This document shows, one piece after another, positions 33,855 through 43,705 of a stretch of DNA of 64,000 bases (position 1 is the stretch's first letter; each line of letters opens with the position of its first letter). The DNA is from Streptomyces macrolidinus (GTDB taxonomy: Bacteria; Actinomycetota; Actinomycetes; Streptomycetales; Streptomycetaceae), in contig NZ_JAMWMR010000013.1 in assembly GCF_023887685.1 (NCBI RefSeq), positions 62,001 to 126,000 on the forward strand. Direction: 5' to 3'. The notes beneath the pieces are model-generated. The model ran no database searches. It saw only the letters and a program-made list of their open reading frames with translations, and was not told where the DNA came from. A program made the position numbers and the translations under genes.

Positions 33855-34628
33855 ATGACGCGATACCTGTCCCGGAGGCGCCCGCACGACGGACCGGACC
33901 CCGCGACACGGCTGTTCTGCTTCCCCTACGCGGGCGGCGGAGCCTCGGCGTACCGGCAGTGGCAGCGCACCCTCGATGCCCTCGGCGCCGGAGTCCGGGT
34001 GCTGCCCGTCCAACTGCCGGGCCGGGAGGGGCGGTTCGACGAACCCAGGTTCACCGATCTGGACGCCCTCATCGACGACATGGACGCACAGCTCGACGAG
34101 GAGTTGTCGAAGCCTCACCTCTTCTACGGGCACAGCATGGGGGCGCTCATCGCGTACTCGCTCGCGCGGCGGCGGCAACAGCGCGGGACGGCCCTGCCCA
34201 GGGCGCTGATACTGAGCGCCTACCGAGGTCCGCATCTGCCCGCCCCGGTGTTCGCCGACCCGGACACCGGGGACGAGGAACTCGTCGCTGCCCTGGCGGC
34301 ACTCGGCGGCATCCCGCGGACGCTGCTCGACCACCCCGACTTCCTCTCCGCGCTGCTCCCGGTGGTCCGCGACGACCTCCGGCTGTGCGTCGGCAGCACC
34401 GCCGCGCACACCGAGCCGCTACGGGTACCCCTGCACCTGTTCGCGGGGCGCGAGGACCGGCTGGTCACCTTCGCCGAGGTGCTCTCCTGGCGTCGGCACG
34501 CGGGGCGCGGCTTCGATGTGCGTACGATGCCCGGCGGACACTTCTTCCTCAGGTCGCACGAAGACGAGTTCCTGCGTGAACTCGCCTCCCTGGCACGCGA
34601 GTACGCCACCGAGCGGGTCGTGGCGTAA
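33855..34628 (+). CDS. Type II thioesterase
   Basis: External editing thioesterase of 257 residues that removes wrong acyl groups from carrier proteins. It has the signatures LFCFPYAGGGASAYRQWQ, LPGREGRF, YGHSMGALIAYSLAR (nucleophile Ser) and MPGGHFFLRSHEDEFLREL with the His. ATG 33855 follows ACGGAGCGACAGCGAC, 78 bp after the SARP stop. It should proof-read the two ACPs and the PKS module of this cluster. Confidence 0.92.
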   Translation: MTRYLSRRRPHDGPDPATRLFCFPYAGGGASAYRQWQRTLDALGAGVRVLPVQLPGREGRFDEPRFTDLDALIDDMDAQLDEELSKPHLFYGHSMGALIAYSLARRRQQRGTALPRALILSAYRGPHLPAPVFADPDTGDEELVAALAALGGIPRTLLDHPDFLSALLPVVRDDLRLCVGSTAAHTEPLRVPLHLFAGREDRLVTFAEVLSWRRHAGRGFDVRTMPGGHFFLRSHEDEFLRELASLAREYATERVVA

Positions 34629-34644
34629 CGAAGGAGCACGTCCC

Positions 34645-35100
34645 GTGACACACGACGCCGCACATGACGACGCCGCACATGACGGCGTGCAGCACGACGG
34701 CGCGCAGGGCGCCATCAGGAGTTCGGCCTCGCGGCAAGTCCGCGTCGCCTGGGGGCTGTTGTCCGCCCTGCTGCTGATCTGGGTGGTGTTCGAGGCGGTG
34801 AAGTACGGCGGTTGGGCGATCGTCGCGGCGATCGCCGGTGTCATCGCACCCGACCTGTCCTTCTTCGCCGGTGGCCGGGGCCCGCACCAGCACGGCCAAC
34901 TGCCCCGCAGGGCCGTCCCGTTCTACAACCTCCTGCACCGTGTCCCCGTCGCCCTCGCCGTCACGCTCACCTGTCTGATCCCCGACGCCCCAGCCGTCGC
35001 CGTCCCTCTGTTCACCTTCGGCCTGGCCTGGATGCAGCACATCGCCTCCGACCGCGCACTCGGCTACGGCCTGCGTACCGCCGACGGCTGGCAGCGCTGA
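34645..35100 (+). CDS. DUF4260-family membrane protein
   Basis: A 151-residue protein from GTG 34645, with AAGGAG at 34631-34636. It has a His/Asp-rich N-terminus (THDAAHDDAAHDG) and three to four membrane segments. The DUF4260 core is PDLSFFAGGRG...LPRRAVPFYNLLHRVPVAL...WMQHIASDRALGYGL. The function of the family is unknown. It starts 16 bp after the thioesterase stop and is probably co-transcribed. The N-terminal His-rich stretch is encoded by near-repeats of CACGACGCCGCA. Confidence 0.8.
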   Translation: MTHDAAHDDAAHDGVQHDGAQGAIRSSASRQVRVAWGLLSALLLIWVVFEAVKYGGWAIVAAIAGVIAPDLSFFAGGRGPHQHGQLPRRAVPFYNLLHRVPVALAVTLTCLIPDAPAVAVPLFTFGLAWMQHIASDRALGYGLRTADGWQR

Positions 35101-35203
35101 CCGAGGCGTACGACAGGGCGCTTTGCCCCCGCGCAAGCCCATGCTGCGAGGCTCGACGAGCCAGACAAGTAACCGCTGAGCACCTGCTTGCCGGAGGGAA
35201 CGC

Positions 35204-36439
35204 ATGAACACGACGGACACGACGCACAGCGGGCCGCAGACCGGCCAACCCCTGCTGAACTACCCGTTCCACCGCCCCTCCGCCGTCGAAGTACCCCCCG
35301 TCTACGAGGAGTTGCGGGCCACGTGCCCCGTCGCCCACGTCCGGCTGCCCAGCGGTGACGAGGGCTATGTGGTGACCCGCTACGACGATGTGCGCACCGT
35401 TCTCGCCGACGCCAGGTTCAGCCGGGCCGCCACCATCGCCCCCGACGCCCCGCAGCTCACCACGACACCTCCCGTGCCCGGCAGCCTGTTCACCACGGAC
35501 GCGCCCGAGCACACCCGGCTGCGCAGGCTCGTCTCACGGGAGTTCACCGCCCGCCGTGTGCAGAACATGCGTCCCCGGATCCAGGAACTCACCGACGCAC
35601 TTCTGGACGACATCGAGAAGCTCGACGGACCGGTCGACCTCAACACGGCACTGGCCTTCCCGCTGCCGGTGATGGTGATCTGCGAACTCCTCGGTGTGCC
35701 CTTCGAGGACCGTGACCGATTCCGTGACTGGTCGGACGCCTTCGTCTCGCTGACCGCGCACACCCCGGAGGAGACCGCGGCCAAGCGCCAGCAGATGATC
35801 GAGTACCTGGCGGCACTGGTCCAGCGCAAGCGGGAGGAGCCGACGGACGACCTGATGGGGGCGCTCGTCGCCGCCCACGACGAAGAGGGCAGCCTCAACG
35901 AGTACGAGCTGATCGTCATGGCGGCGACCATCCTCGTCGCCGGTCACGAGACCACCGTCAGCATGATCGGCAAGACCGTGCTGACCCTGCTGCGCCACCC
36001 GGAACACATGGCCGCGCTGCGGGAACGCCCCGAGATGCTCGACCACGCCATCGAGGAACTGCTGCGCGTCAACCCGATCGGTGACGGCGGCCCGCTGCGC
36101 ATCACCTTGGAGGACGTCGAGGTCGGCGGGACCGTCATCCCCAAGGGCAGCGCGGTCCTGGCGGCGGTCTGCTCCGCCAACCAGGACCCCGCGCGCTTCC
36201 CCGGCGCCACCCCGAACGAGTTCGACCCCGCACGGCCCGAGGCCGTCCACCACGTCGCGTTCGGCCATGGTCCGCACTTCTGCGTGGGCGCTGCGCTGGC
36301 CAGGGCGGAGCTGCAGATCGTCATCTCCTCGCTGCTGAACCGCTTCCCCGGCCTGCGGCTCGCGGAGGACGTCGAGGCCCTGGAGCTGACGACGGGGATG
36401 ATGGTGCACGGCCTGACCCGGTTGCCCGTCACCTGGTGA
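35204..36439 (+). CDS. Cytochrome P450
   Basis: Soluble class I bacterial P450 of 411 residues, likely to hydroxylate or epoxidise the product or its acyl chain using ferredoxin-delivered electrons. The I-helix AGHETT is at 246-251 with the acid-alcohol pair, EELLR is the ExxR motif, and FGHGPHFCVGAALAR has the haem ligand Cys360. It most resembles the CYP105/107 group of Streptomyces. No ferredoxin gene is adjacent. GGAGGG precedes ATG 35204. Confidence 0.93.
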   Translation: MNTTDTTHSGPQTGQPLLNYPFHRPSAVEVPPVYEELRATCPVAHVRLPSGDEGYVVTRYDDVRTVLADARFSRAATIAPDAPQLTTTPPVPGSLFTTDAPEHTRLRRLVSREFTARRVQNMRPRIQELTDALLDDIEKLDGPVDLNTALAFPLPVMVICELLGVPFEDRDRFRDWSDAFVSLTAHTPEETAAKRQQMIEYLAALVQRKREEPTDDLMGALVAAHDEEGSLNEYELIVMAATILVAGHETTVSMIGKTVLTLLRHPEHMAALRERPEMLDHAIEELLRVNPIGDGGPLRITLEDVEVGGTVIPKGSAVLAAVCSANQDPARFPGATPNEFDPARPEAVHHVAFGHGPHFCVGAALARAELQIVISSLLNRFPGLRLAEDVEALELTTGMMVHGLTRLPVTW

Positions 36440-36446
36440 CAGGCCG

Positions 36447-36492
36447 GACCGGTGTGTTCCCGCCTCTCATCGAGGGCGGGAACACACCGGTC
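36447..36492. terminator. Strong bidirectional terminator hairpin
   Basis: A perfect 18-bp stem (starting GACCGGTGTGTTCC, 36447-36464, paired with 36475-36492) with a 10-nt loop separates the convergent P450 and FAD monooxygenase genes. Confidence 0.9.
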
Positions 36493-36513
36493 ATATACGG
36501 GGAGTGGGCACTG

Positions 36514-37773
36514 TCAAACGCGGGTGCTGGGTGACTGCGCCGCCACGACGTGCGGTCCGGGCTTCTGCAACTGGAAGTACGCGCCCCCCAGCACCCTCTC
36601 CTTCAGCCGCTGGCTCCGGTCGACCACCCGGTACAGCGAGCGGCGCAGGACACCGCCGGCGCCGTGCAGGGCGAACAGCCGCTCCTGCCGCAGTTGCAGA
36701 CCGCGCGACCTGCCGACCGAGGCCTCCCGTGCCCGCTGGAACCGCTCGCTCGCCCGCAGCAGCGCCGCCGCGTCCCCGCCCTCGTCGAACGCCTCGCGCA
36801 CCAGAGGGGCCAGCGTCACCGCGTCGATGATCGCGTGATTGACGCCCTGCCCGAGGATCGGCGTCAGTGTGTGCGCCGCGTCGCCGATCAGGACCAGGCC
36901 CGGCATGGACCAGCGCGGCACCAGCGTCGTGAAGATGTCCAGCATCGAGGTGTCCGACCAGGAGCGGATCTCGCCGCGCACCGACCCGGCCAGCTCGGGG
37001 GCGAGCCGGTCCAGCCGCTCGTACAGCGCGGGCAGCCCCTGGGCCCGCAGTTGCTTCAGCCCGCCCTTGGGGATGTTGAACCCGACGCGCACACTGTCCG
37101 GGTGGGTCGGGATGAACAGCCCGTGCTGGTCGCCGCGGATCCGGATGCGATACGTACGGTCGTCCCACTCGGCCGGGAACGGCAGCTTCAGCCACACCAC
37201 GTCCCGGTCCAACGGCAGCTTCGTGTACGGCAGTCGCGACATCTCGCGGACCTTGCTGAACCGGCCGTCCGCCGCCACGGTGAGCGCCGCGCGCACCGTG
37301 ATCTCGCCGTCCGGGGTGCGCGCCGCGACCCCCGTGACCGGGCCGCTCCCGCCGTCCGCGCGCAGCAGCCGGGTGGCCGTCGCCCGGCGCACCAGGGTGA
37401 AGTGCTCCGCGTGCTCCTTCTGCCCGAGGTCCGCCAGGGCCGACAGCAGCGCCGGTTGCGGCATCTCCACCGGGTAGGGGTGCGGGTAGGGGAAGCGGCG
37501 GAAGTCGGCGCGCAGCACCGTGCTGCCGGAGTCGGTGATCTCCATCCCGTGCATCTGCTGGTAGGTGCCGTCCAGCCGGTCGAGGACGCCCAGCTTGTCG
37601 AGCAGCCACACCGAGTCGGGGGAGACCGACTCGCCCCGGAAGGACCGGTCGAAGTGAACGCTCTGTTCCAGGACCACGACGGAGACCGAACGCTTGGCGA
37701 GTTCCACGGCCAGTGTGAGCCCCGCCGGACCTCCTCCGACCACACACACCTCTGCGGTCAGCTCAGTTGTCAT
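36514..37773 (-). CDS. FAD-dependent monooxygenase/oxidoreductase
   Basis: Group A flavoprotein monooxygenase of 419 residues. The N-terminal GGGPAGLTLAVELAKR binds ADP, DGRFSKVR is the DG motif, and GLVLIGDAAHTLTPILGQGVNHAI is the second FAD motif. It is a candidate for late hydroxylation or oxidative tailoring of the tetronate or acyl chain. ATG 37773 is chosen, with GGAAAGG upstream; an in-frame ATG 30 bp further up is possible. Transcription should start from the CAAG-N8-TAG element at 37826-37843. Confidence 0.9.
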   Translation of the reverse strand: MTTELTAEVCVVGGGPAGLTLAVELAKRSVSVVVLEQSVHFDRSFRGESVSPDSVWLLDKLGVLDRLDGTYQQMHGMEITDSGSTVLRADFRRFPYPHPYPVEMPQPALLSALADLGQKEHAEHFTLVRRATATRLLRADGGSGPVTGVAARTPDGEITVRAALTVAADGRFSKVREMSRLPYTKLPLDRDVVWLKLPFPAEWDDRTYRIRIRGDQHGLFIPTHPDSVRVGFNIPKGGLKQLRAQGLPALYERLDRLAPELAGSVRGEIRSWSDTSMLDIFTTLVPRWSMPGLVLIGDAAHTLTPILGQGVNHAIIDAVTLAPLVREAFDEGGDAAALLRASERFQRAREASVGRSRGLQLRQERLFALHGAGGVLRRSLYRVVDRSQRLKERVLGGAYFQLQKPGPHVVAAQSPSTRV

Positions 37774-37825
37774 CGTCAGCGCTGCCTTTCCGGAAGGAGT
37801 CATCCTGCGCCGATGGTCGGCAGCC

Positions 37826-37843
37826 CGCCTAAAGCAGCCCTTG
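37826..37843 (-). promoter_or_regulatory. SARP-type promoter element of the FAD monooxygenase gene
   Basis: On the minus strand CAAG (37843-37840) is followed after exactly 8 nt by TAGGCG (37831-37826), within GCTTTAGGCG. Spacing and sequence match the elements at 37924, 40000 and 56876. Predicted start of transcription is about 45 nt before the ATG. Confidence 0.65.
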
Positions 37844-37853
37844 CGGACGGTCC

Positions 37854-37883
37854 GGTCCCCGACGGTCCCCGATGGTCCCCGAC
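37854..37883. repeat. Three 10-bp tandem repeats between divergent promoters
   Basis: GGTCCCCGA(C/T) occurs three times in a row at 37854, 37864 and 37874. It lies between the two divergent SARP-type elements at 37826 and 37924. Helical-phase repetition suggests a regulator array rather than chance, but no protein is assigned. Confidence 0.5.
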
Positions 37884-37923
37884 GGTGCGCGCGGCCCGGC
37901 GCGCACAGGCACGCACCGGGGCG

Positions 37924-37941
37924 CAAGCACGTCTTTAGCAC
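37924..37941 (+). promoter_or_regulatory. SARP-type promoter element of the FkbH-like gene
   Basis: CAAG (37924-37927), 8 nt, then TAGCAC (37936-37941) inside TCTTTAGCAC. Upstream, GCGCACA, ACGCACC and GCGCAAG begin at 37901, 37911 and 37921, so related heptamers repeat at 10-bp steps. SARP sites are typically such direct repeats with the last one 8 bp before the -10 box. Confidence 0.7.
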
Positions 37942-37997
37942 CGGACCCCAGGCTCCGCAGTGCCCGCCCGCCCCGTTGTCAGAGAGGCGAACAGACC

Positions 37998-39932
37998 GTG
38001 AGCACAGCAGTGACGACGTCCGCCCCGGAGGGCGCCGGACCCGTCGGCCCCCTCGACCGGCTGCGTACGCTGTACGTCGAGAGACGGCTCGTCTCCGCGT
38101 ACCCGGAGGTTCCCGGACTGCTCGCCGAACTGGCCCAGTGCGACGACGGGTTCACGCACCTCGCGCGCGCGGGTCGGCTGCTCGCCAAGCTCGCTCCCGA
38201 GGACATCGCGAAGCGGCACCCCAGCGCCTTACCCGCCACCGTCGCCGTCACCGGACACGGCACGCTCGACGGGCTGACCGCACCGCTCACTGCGGAACTC
38301 GCCCGCCACGGTGTCCCGTTGCGCCTCCGTGCCGGTGACCACGACGCGTGGCTGCGCGATCTCCAGGACACCGGCAGCCAGTTGTACGCCCCCGGCACCG
38401 AACTCGCCCTGTGCGTGCTCGACGCCCAGATCGTCTTCGACGAACTGCCCCTGCCCTGGGGCCCGGAGGACGTCGCCCGGACGGCCGCCGCCAAGCTCGG
38501 ACTTCTCGACGCGCTCGCCACCCGCTACGACGAACACGGCGCCGGGACGCTCGTACTCAACACCCTGCCGCTGCTGCCCCAGCACACGAACCAGCTCCTC
38601 GACCACCGCTCGCGTACGGAACTCTCCATCGCCTGGCGGGAGTTCAACGCGAAGCTGCTGCGGCTCGCCCTCGCCCATCCCCGGCTGCACGTCATCGACC
38701 TGGAGCCGCTGGTCGCCGAGGGCGGACCGGTGCGTGACGCACGGCTCGCCGCCTACGCCACGGTGCACCTGGGGGAGGACGTGCTCGCCAGGTACGCGCG
38801 TCAGGCGGCCCATCTGTTGCGGACGTCGCGCGGCAACGCGAAGAAGGTTCTCGTCCTGGATCTCGACAACACCCTCTGGGACGGCATCCTCGGCGACGAC
38901 GGACCCGACGGCATCGCCGCCGCCACCACCTACCGCGGTGAGGCCTTCGGCCGGTTCCAGCGGGTGGTCAAGCAGATCGGCAGCCAGGGCGTGCTGCTCG
39001 CGGTGTGCAGCAAGAACGACCCCGAGCCGGTCCTCGACGTGCTCCGCACCCACCCCGACATGACCCTGCGCGACGCCGACTTCGTCCGGATCAGCGCCGG
39101 TTGGGAACCCAAGGACGGCGCCATCCGGGACATCGCCGCCCGGCTCGACCTCGCCACCGACAGCTTCGTCTTCGTGGACGACTCGCCCTTCGAACGCGGC
39201 CTCGTCGCCTCCTCGCTCCCCGAGATCGCCCTGATCGGGATCGACGAGGAACCGGCCCTGCACATCGACCGGTTGCTCGCCGACGGCTGGTTCGACGTAC
39301 GGGAACTGACCACCGAGGACCGGGGCCGCGCCGCGCAGTACCGCCAGGAGGCCGACCGGCAGGACCTCCAGCGGGCCACCGGCTCGATGGAGGAGTATCT
39401 GCGCGCCCTCGATGTGAGGGTCGAAGTCGCCCCGGTCCGCGACCACGAAGTGGCCCGGGTCGCCCAGATGACCCTGCGCACCAACCAGTTCAATCTCACC
39501 ACTCGTCGGCTCCAGCCGCCCGACGTCCGCGAACGCCTCGATACGCCGGGCCACTTGGTGCTGGCCGTACGCTCCCGCGACCGCTTCGGTGACAACGGGG
39601 TCGTCGGAGCGCTCTTCGCGCACCGGGAGGACACGTCCCTGCGCATCGACAACATGGTGCTCAGTTGCCGGGTCTTCGCCCGCGGTATCGAACAGGCCGC
39701 CCTCGCCGCGCTGTTGGAGCACGCTCTGGACTCGGGCGCGGCGGAGGTACGCGCGAGCTACCGGCCCACCGCCAAGAACCACAAGGTGCGCGACTTCTAC
39801 CCGTCACTCGGATTCGAGCAGACCGCCGAACGAGCGGACACCACTGTCGAGTTCACCCATGCGCTCACCCAACTGCCCGAAGCACCAGGGCATGTGACCC
39901 TCGACGCGGACTTCCCCGACCGCGCCCGATGA
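37998..39932 (+). CDS. FkbH-like HAD-superfamily glyceryl transferase (long form)
   Basis: Predicted to take the glyceryl group from 1,3-bisphosphoglycerate, dephosphorylate it and load it on the ACP encoded at 50049, giving the C3 unit of a tetronate ring. The 644-residue protein has three parts: an N-terminal FkbH_N-type region (about 30-280), the HAD-IIIC domain opening with VLVLDLDNTLW (Asp288, Asp290) and containing CSKND and FVDDSPFERGLV, and a C-terminal GNAT-like domain (about 470-630; LRTNQFNLTTRRL, VLSCRVFARGIEQAAL). FkbH itself has about 360 residues, so this is the extended type. GTG 37998 follows AGAGAGG. Codon 78 (38229-38231) is TTA. Its promoter carries the SARP-type element. 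Confidence 0.88.
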   Translation: MSTAVTTSAPEGAGPVGPLDRLRTLYVERRLVSAYPEVPGLLAELAQCDDGFTHLARAGRLLAKLAPEDIAKRHPSALPATVAVTGHGTLDGLTAPLTAELARHGVPLRLRAGDHDAWLRDLQDTGSQLYAPGTELALCVLDAQIVFDELPLPWGPEDVARTAAAKLGLLDALATRYDEHGAGTLVLNTLPLLPQHTNQLLDHRSRTELSIAWREFNAKLLRLALAHPRLHVIDLEPLVAEGGPVRDARLAAYATVHLGEDVLARYARQAAHLLRTSRGNAKKVLVLDLDNTLWDGILGDDGPDGIAAATTYRGEAFGRFQRVVKQIGSQGVLLAVCSKNDPEPVLDVLRTHPDMTLRDADFVRISAGWEPKDGAIRDIAARLDLATDSFVFVDDSPFERGLVASSLPEIALIGIDEEPALHIDRLLADGWFDVRELTTEDRGRAAQYRQEADRQDLQRATGSMEEYLRALDVRVEVAPVRDHEVARVAQMTLRTNQFNLTTRRLQPPDVRERLDTPGHLVLAVRSRDRFGDNGVVGALFAHREDTSLRIDNMVLSCRVFARGIEQAALAALLEHALDSGAAEVRASYRPTAKNHKVRDFYPSLGFEQTAERADTTVEFTHALTQLPEAPGHVTLDADFPDRAR

Positions 39933-39999
39933 GCTGAGCCCCCACCCTCGGGGGAGCCCTGGTGACCAGCACGCACCTGTGCCACCGGCCGGGAACGCA

Positions 40000-40017
40000 C
40001 AAGCGTCTCCTTAGCGC
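40000..40017 (+). promoter_or_regulatory. SARP-type promoter element of the acyl-AMP ligase operon
   Basis: CAAG (40000-40003), 8 nt, then TAGCGC (40012-40017) within CCTTAGCGC. It lies about 80 bp before the TTG start. Upstream ACGCACC (39971) and ACGCACA (39995) may be further half-sites. Confidence 0.68.
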
Positions 40018-40095
40018 CCCGGACGACGATCGTGATGTCAGAACAACCTGTGCCGGCGCCACGCCAGCGGATCTCGGAGAGGTCAGGGAACGACG

Positions 40096-41901
<1,806 letters not shown>

Positions 41902-41902
41902 C

Positions 41903-43705
41903 ATGGACCACGCACCGTACCGACGCGCCGAGGAGTTCGACCGCTTCCTCGGTGACCCCGACGACCCCGACGAGGTCTTCTCCTACGCGCGGTGCGCGGA
42001 TCTCGACGAGCGGGAGGAGTTCCCCGCCGACATCTGCCGCCGCTTCCAGGAGTGGGGCCTGCCCGACCAGTACGTACCGGTCGAACACGGGGGCGGACTG
42101 CGCGACTACGAGCAGGTGCTCCAGCTCATCCGCACCGTCGCCCGCCGCGATCTGACCTGTGCCGTCGGCCACGGCAAGACCTACCTCGGCGGAGTGTGCG
42201 TCTGGGTGGCCGGTTCCGCGGAGCAGGGTGCTCGCCTCGGCGCCGACATCATGGCCGGGGTCCCGGTGGCCCTCGGGCTCACCGAACGCGCCCACGGCAG
42301 CGACCTGTTGGCCGGTGAGGTACGTACCGACGACACGACGGCGGACACCGGGGACCACTGGCTGGTCAGCGGCGAGAAGTGGCTGATCAACAACGCCACC
42401 CGGGGGTCGTTGCTGTCGCTGCTGACCCGTACGCGTCCGGAGGCGGGCCCGCGCGGCTTCAGCGTCCTCCTCGTGGACAAGCGCCGACTCGACACGGACA
42501 CCTACCGCCACCTCCCCAAGATCCGTACCCACGGCATCCGTGGCGCCGACATCTCCGGTATCGCCTTCGACGGCGCCCGGGTGCCGCGCGGTGCCCTCGT
42601 CGGGGAGGAAGGCGCCGGTCTGGAGATCGTGCTGAAGGCGCTCCAGCTCACCCGCACCATGTGCGCGGCCCTGTCGCTCGGCGCCGGCGACCACGGGCTC
42701 CGGCTCGGCCTGGACTTCGCCGAGCAACGCGAGCTGTACGGACGGCGGTTGATCGATCTCCCGCAGGCCCGGCACGTGCTCACCGGCGCCGCCGCCGACG
42801 TCCTGCTGCACGAGGCGGTCGCCCTGGTCGCCGCCCGTGCCGTGCAGACCCAGACCGCGGAACTCGGTGTCACCGCGGCCGTGACCAAGTACCTGCTGCC
42901 CACCGGCACCGACCAGGTCCTCGCCGACCTGGCCGGGCTGCTCGGCGCCCGCGCCTTCCTCAAGAGCGGTCACCCCTACGGCCGGTTCCAGAAGGTCGCG
43001 CGCGACCACCGCCTGGTCGGGCTCTTCGACGGCAACACCCTGGTCAACCTCAACTCCCTGATCAACCAGTTCCGTTCACTGGCCCGAGGCTTCCGGCGCG
43101 GCACCGGTGACACCGCGGGCAGCGACACCGCCTGCGACCTCGGCGCCCCCCTGCCGCCCCTGGACCCCGCGAAGCTGTCCCTGGTCGCCCGGCACGGCAG
43201 CGGAGTGATGGCGCGGCTCGCGTCCTGCGTCGAGGAGGTCACCCGGCGTGCGGGGCCGAACCCCGCGCTCGCCCCGGTGGCCGAGGCCGCGCGGCGGCTG
43301 TTCGCCGTCACCACCGCGGTGCACGCGGACATGGAGGAGTACCAGGGTGCGCTCACCGACGTCCCGCCCGCCGCCTTCGAGGTCGCGCGCCGCTACACCC
43401 TGTGCTGGGCGGGAGCTGCCTGCCTCGGGCTGTGGACCCGCAGCGTCGACCAGGTGCGCGACGACCCCCGCACCGGGCCGCTGTGGCGCGACGGCCTGTG
43501 GCTGCACACCGCCCTGGACCGGCTGCTGGTCCGCCTCGGCGAACCGGCGGCGGCCGACCGGGAGACATACGAAGCACTGCTCGGCACCCTGCGGGCGGCC
43601 CGCTCCTCGGGGCGGCTGTTCTCCCTGCTGCCCCAACAAGGCCCCGAACGGCCGCCGTTGACGCCCGGTGCGGTCACCGGAGACAGGGAGAGGACACCAT
43701 GCTGA
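41903..43705 (+). CDS. Acyl-CoA dehydrogenase-like protein A (acyl-ACP desaturation candidate)
   Basis: FAD-dependent ACAD-superfamily protein of 600 residues, longer than the usual 380-400 because of a C-terminal extension (about 420-600) that is helical. The middle domain has GLTERAHGSDLLAGEV and VSGEKWLINNATRGSLL, and the helical domain has EQRELYGRRLIDLPQARH. Where most ACADs have YEGT, this protein reads LFDGNTLVNLN (about 373-383), with Asp in place of the usual Glu. It is adjacent to a paralogue, with ATG 41903 one base after the FAAL stop. The likely task is alpha,beta-desaturation of the FAAL-loaded acyl-ACP; this is inferred from context. Confidence 0.85.
   Translation: MDHAPYRRAEEFDRFLGDPDDPDEVFSYARCADLDEREEFPADICRRFQEWGLPDQYVPVEHGGGLRDYEQVLQLIRTVARRDLTCAVGHGKTYLGGVCVWVAGSAEQGARLGADIMAGVPVALGLTERAHGSDLLAGEVRTDDTTADTGDHWLVSGEKWLINNATRGSLLSLLTRTRPEAGPRGFSVLLVDKRRLDTDTYRHLPKIRTHGIRGADISGIAFDGARVPRGALVGEEGAGLEIVLKALQLTRTMCAALSLGAGDHGLRLGLDFAEQRELYGRRLIDLPQARHVLTGAAADVLLHEAVALVAARAVQTQTAELGVTAAVTKYLLPTGTDQVLADLAGLLGARAFLKSGHPYGRFQKVARDHRLVGLFDGNTLVNLNSLINQFRSLARGFRRGTGDTAGSDTACDLGAPLPPLDPAKLSLVARHGSGVMARLASCVEEVTRRAGPNPALAPVAEAARRLFAVTTAVHADMEEYQGALTDVPPAAFEVARRYTLCWAGAACLGLWTRSVDQVRDDPRTGPLWRDGLWLHTALDRLLVRLGEPAAADRETYEALLGTLRAARSSGRLFSLLPQQGPERPPLTPGAVTGDRERTPC

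Noticed and set aside
33855..34628. The thioesterase as the acetate-eliminating hydrolase of agglomerin-type pathways
   Set aside because: Its motifs (CFPYAGGGASAYRQW, GHSMGAL) are those of type II editing thioesterases. The eliminating enzyme is not supported in this window.
35134..35184. CAAG sites at 35134 and 35166 before the P450 gene as further SARP elements
   Set aside because: The hexamers 8 nt downstream are GCGAGG and GAGCAC, lacking the TAG seen in the other four. The P450 may be transcribed from further upstream.
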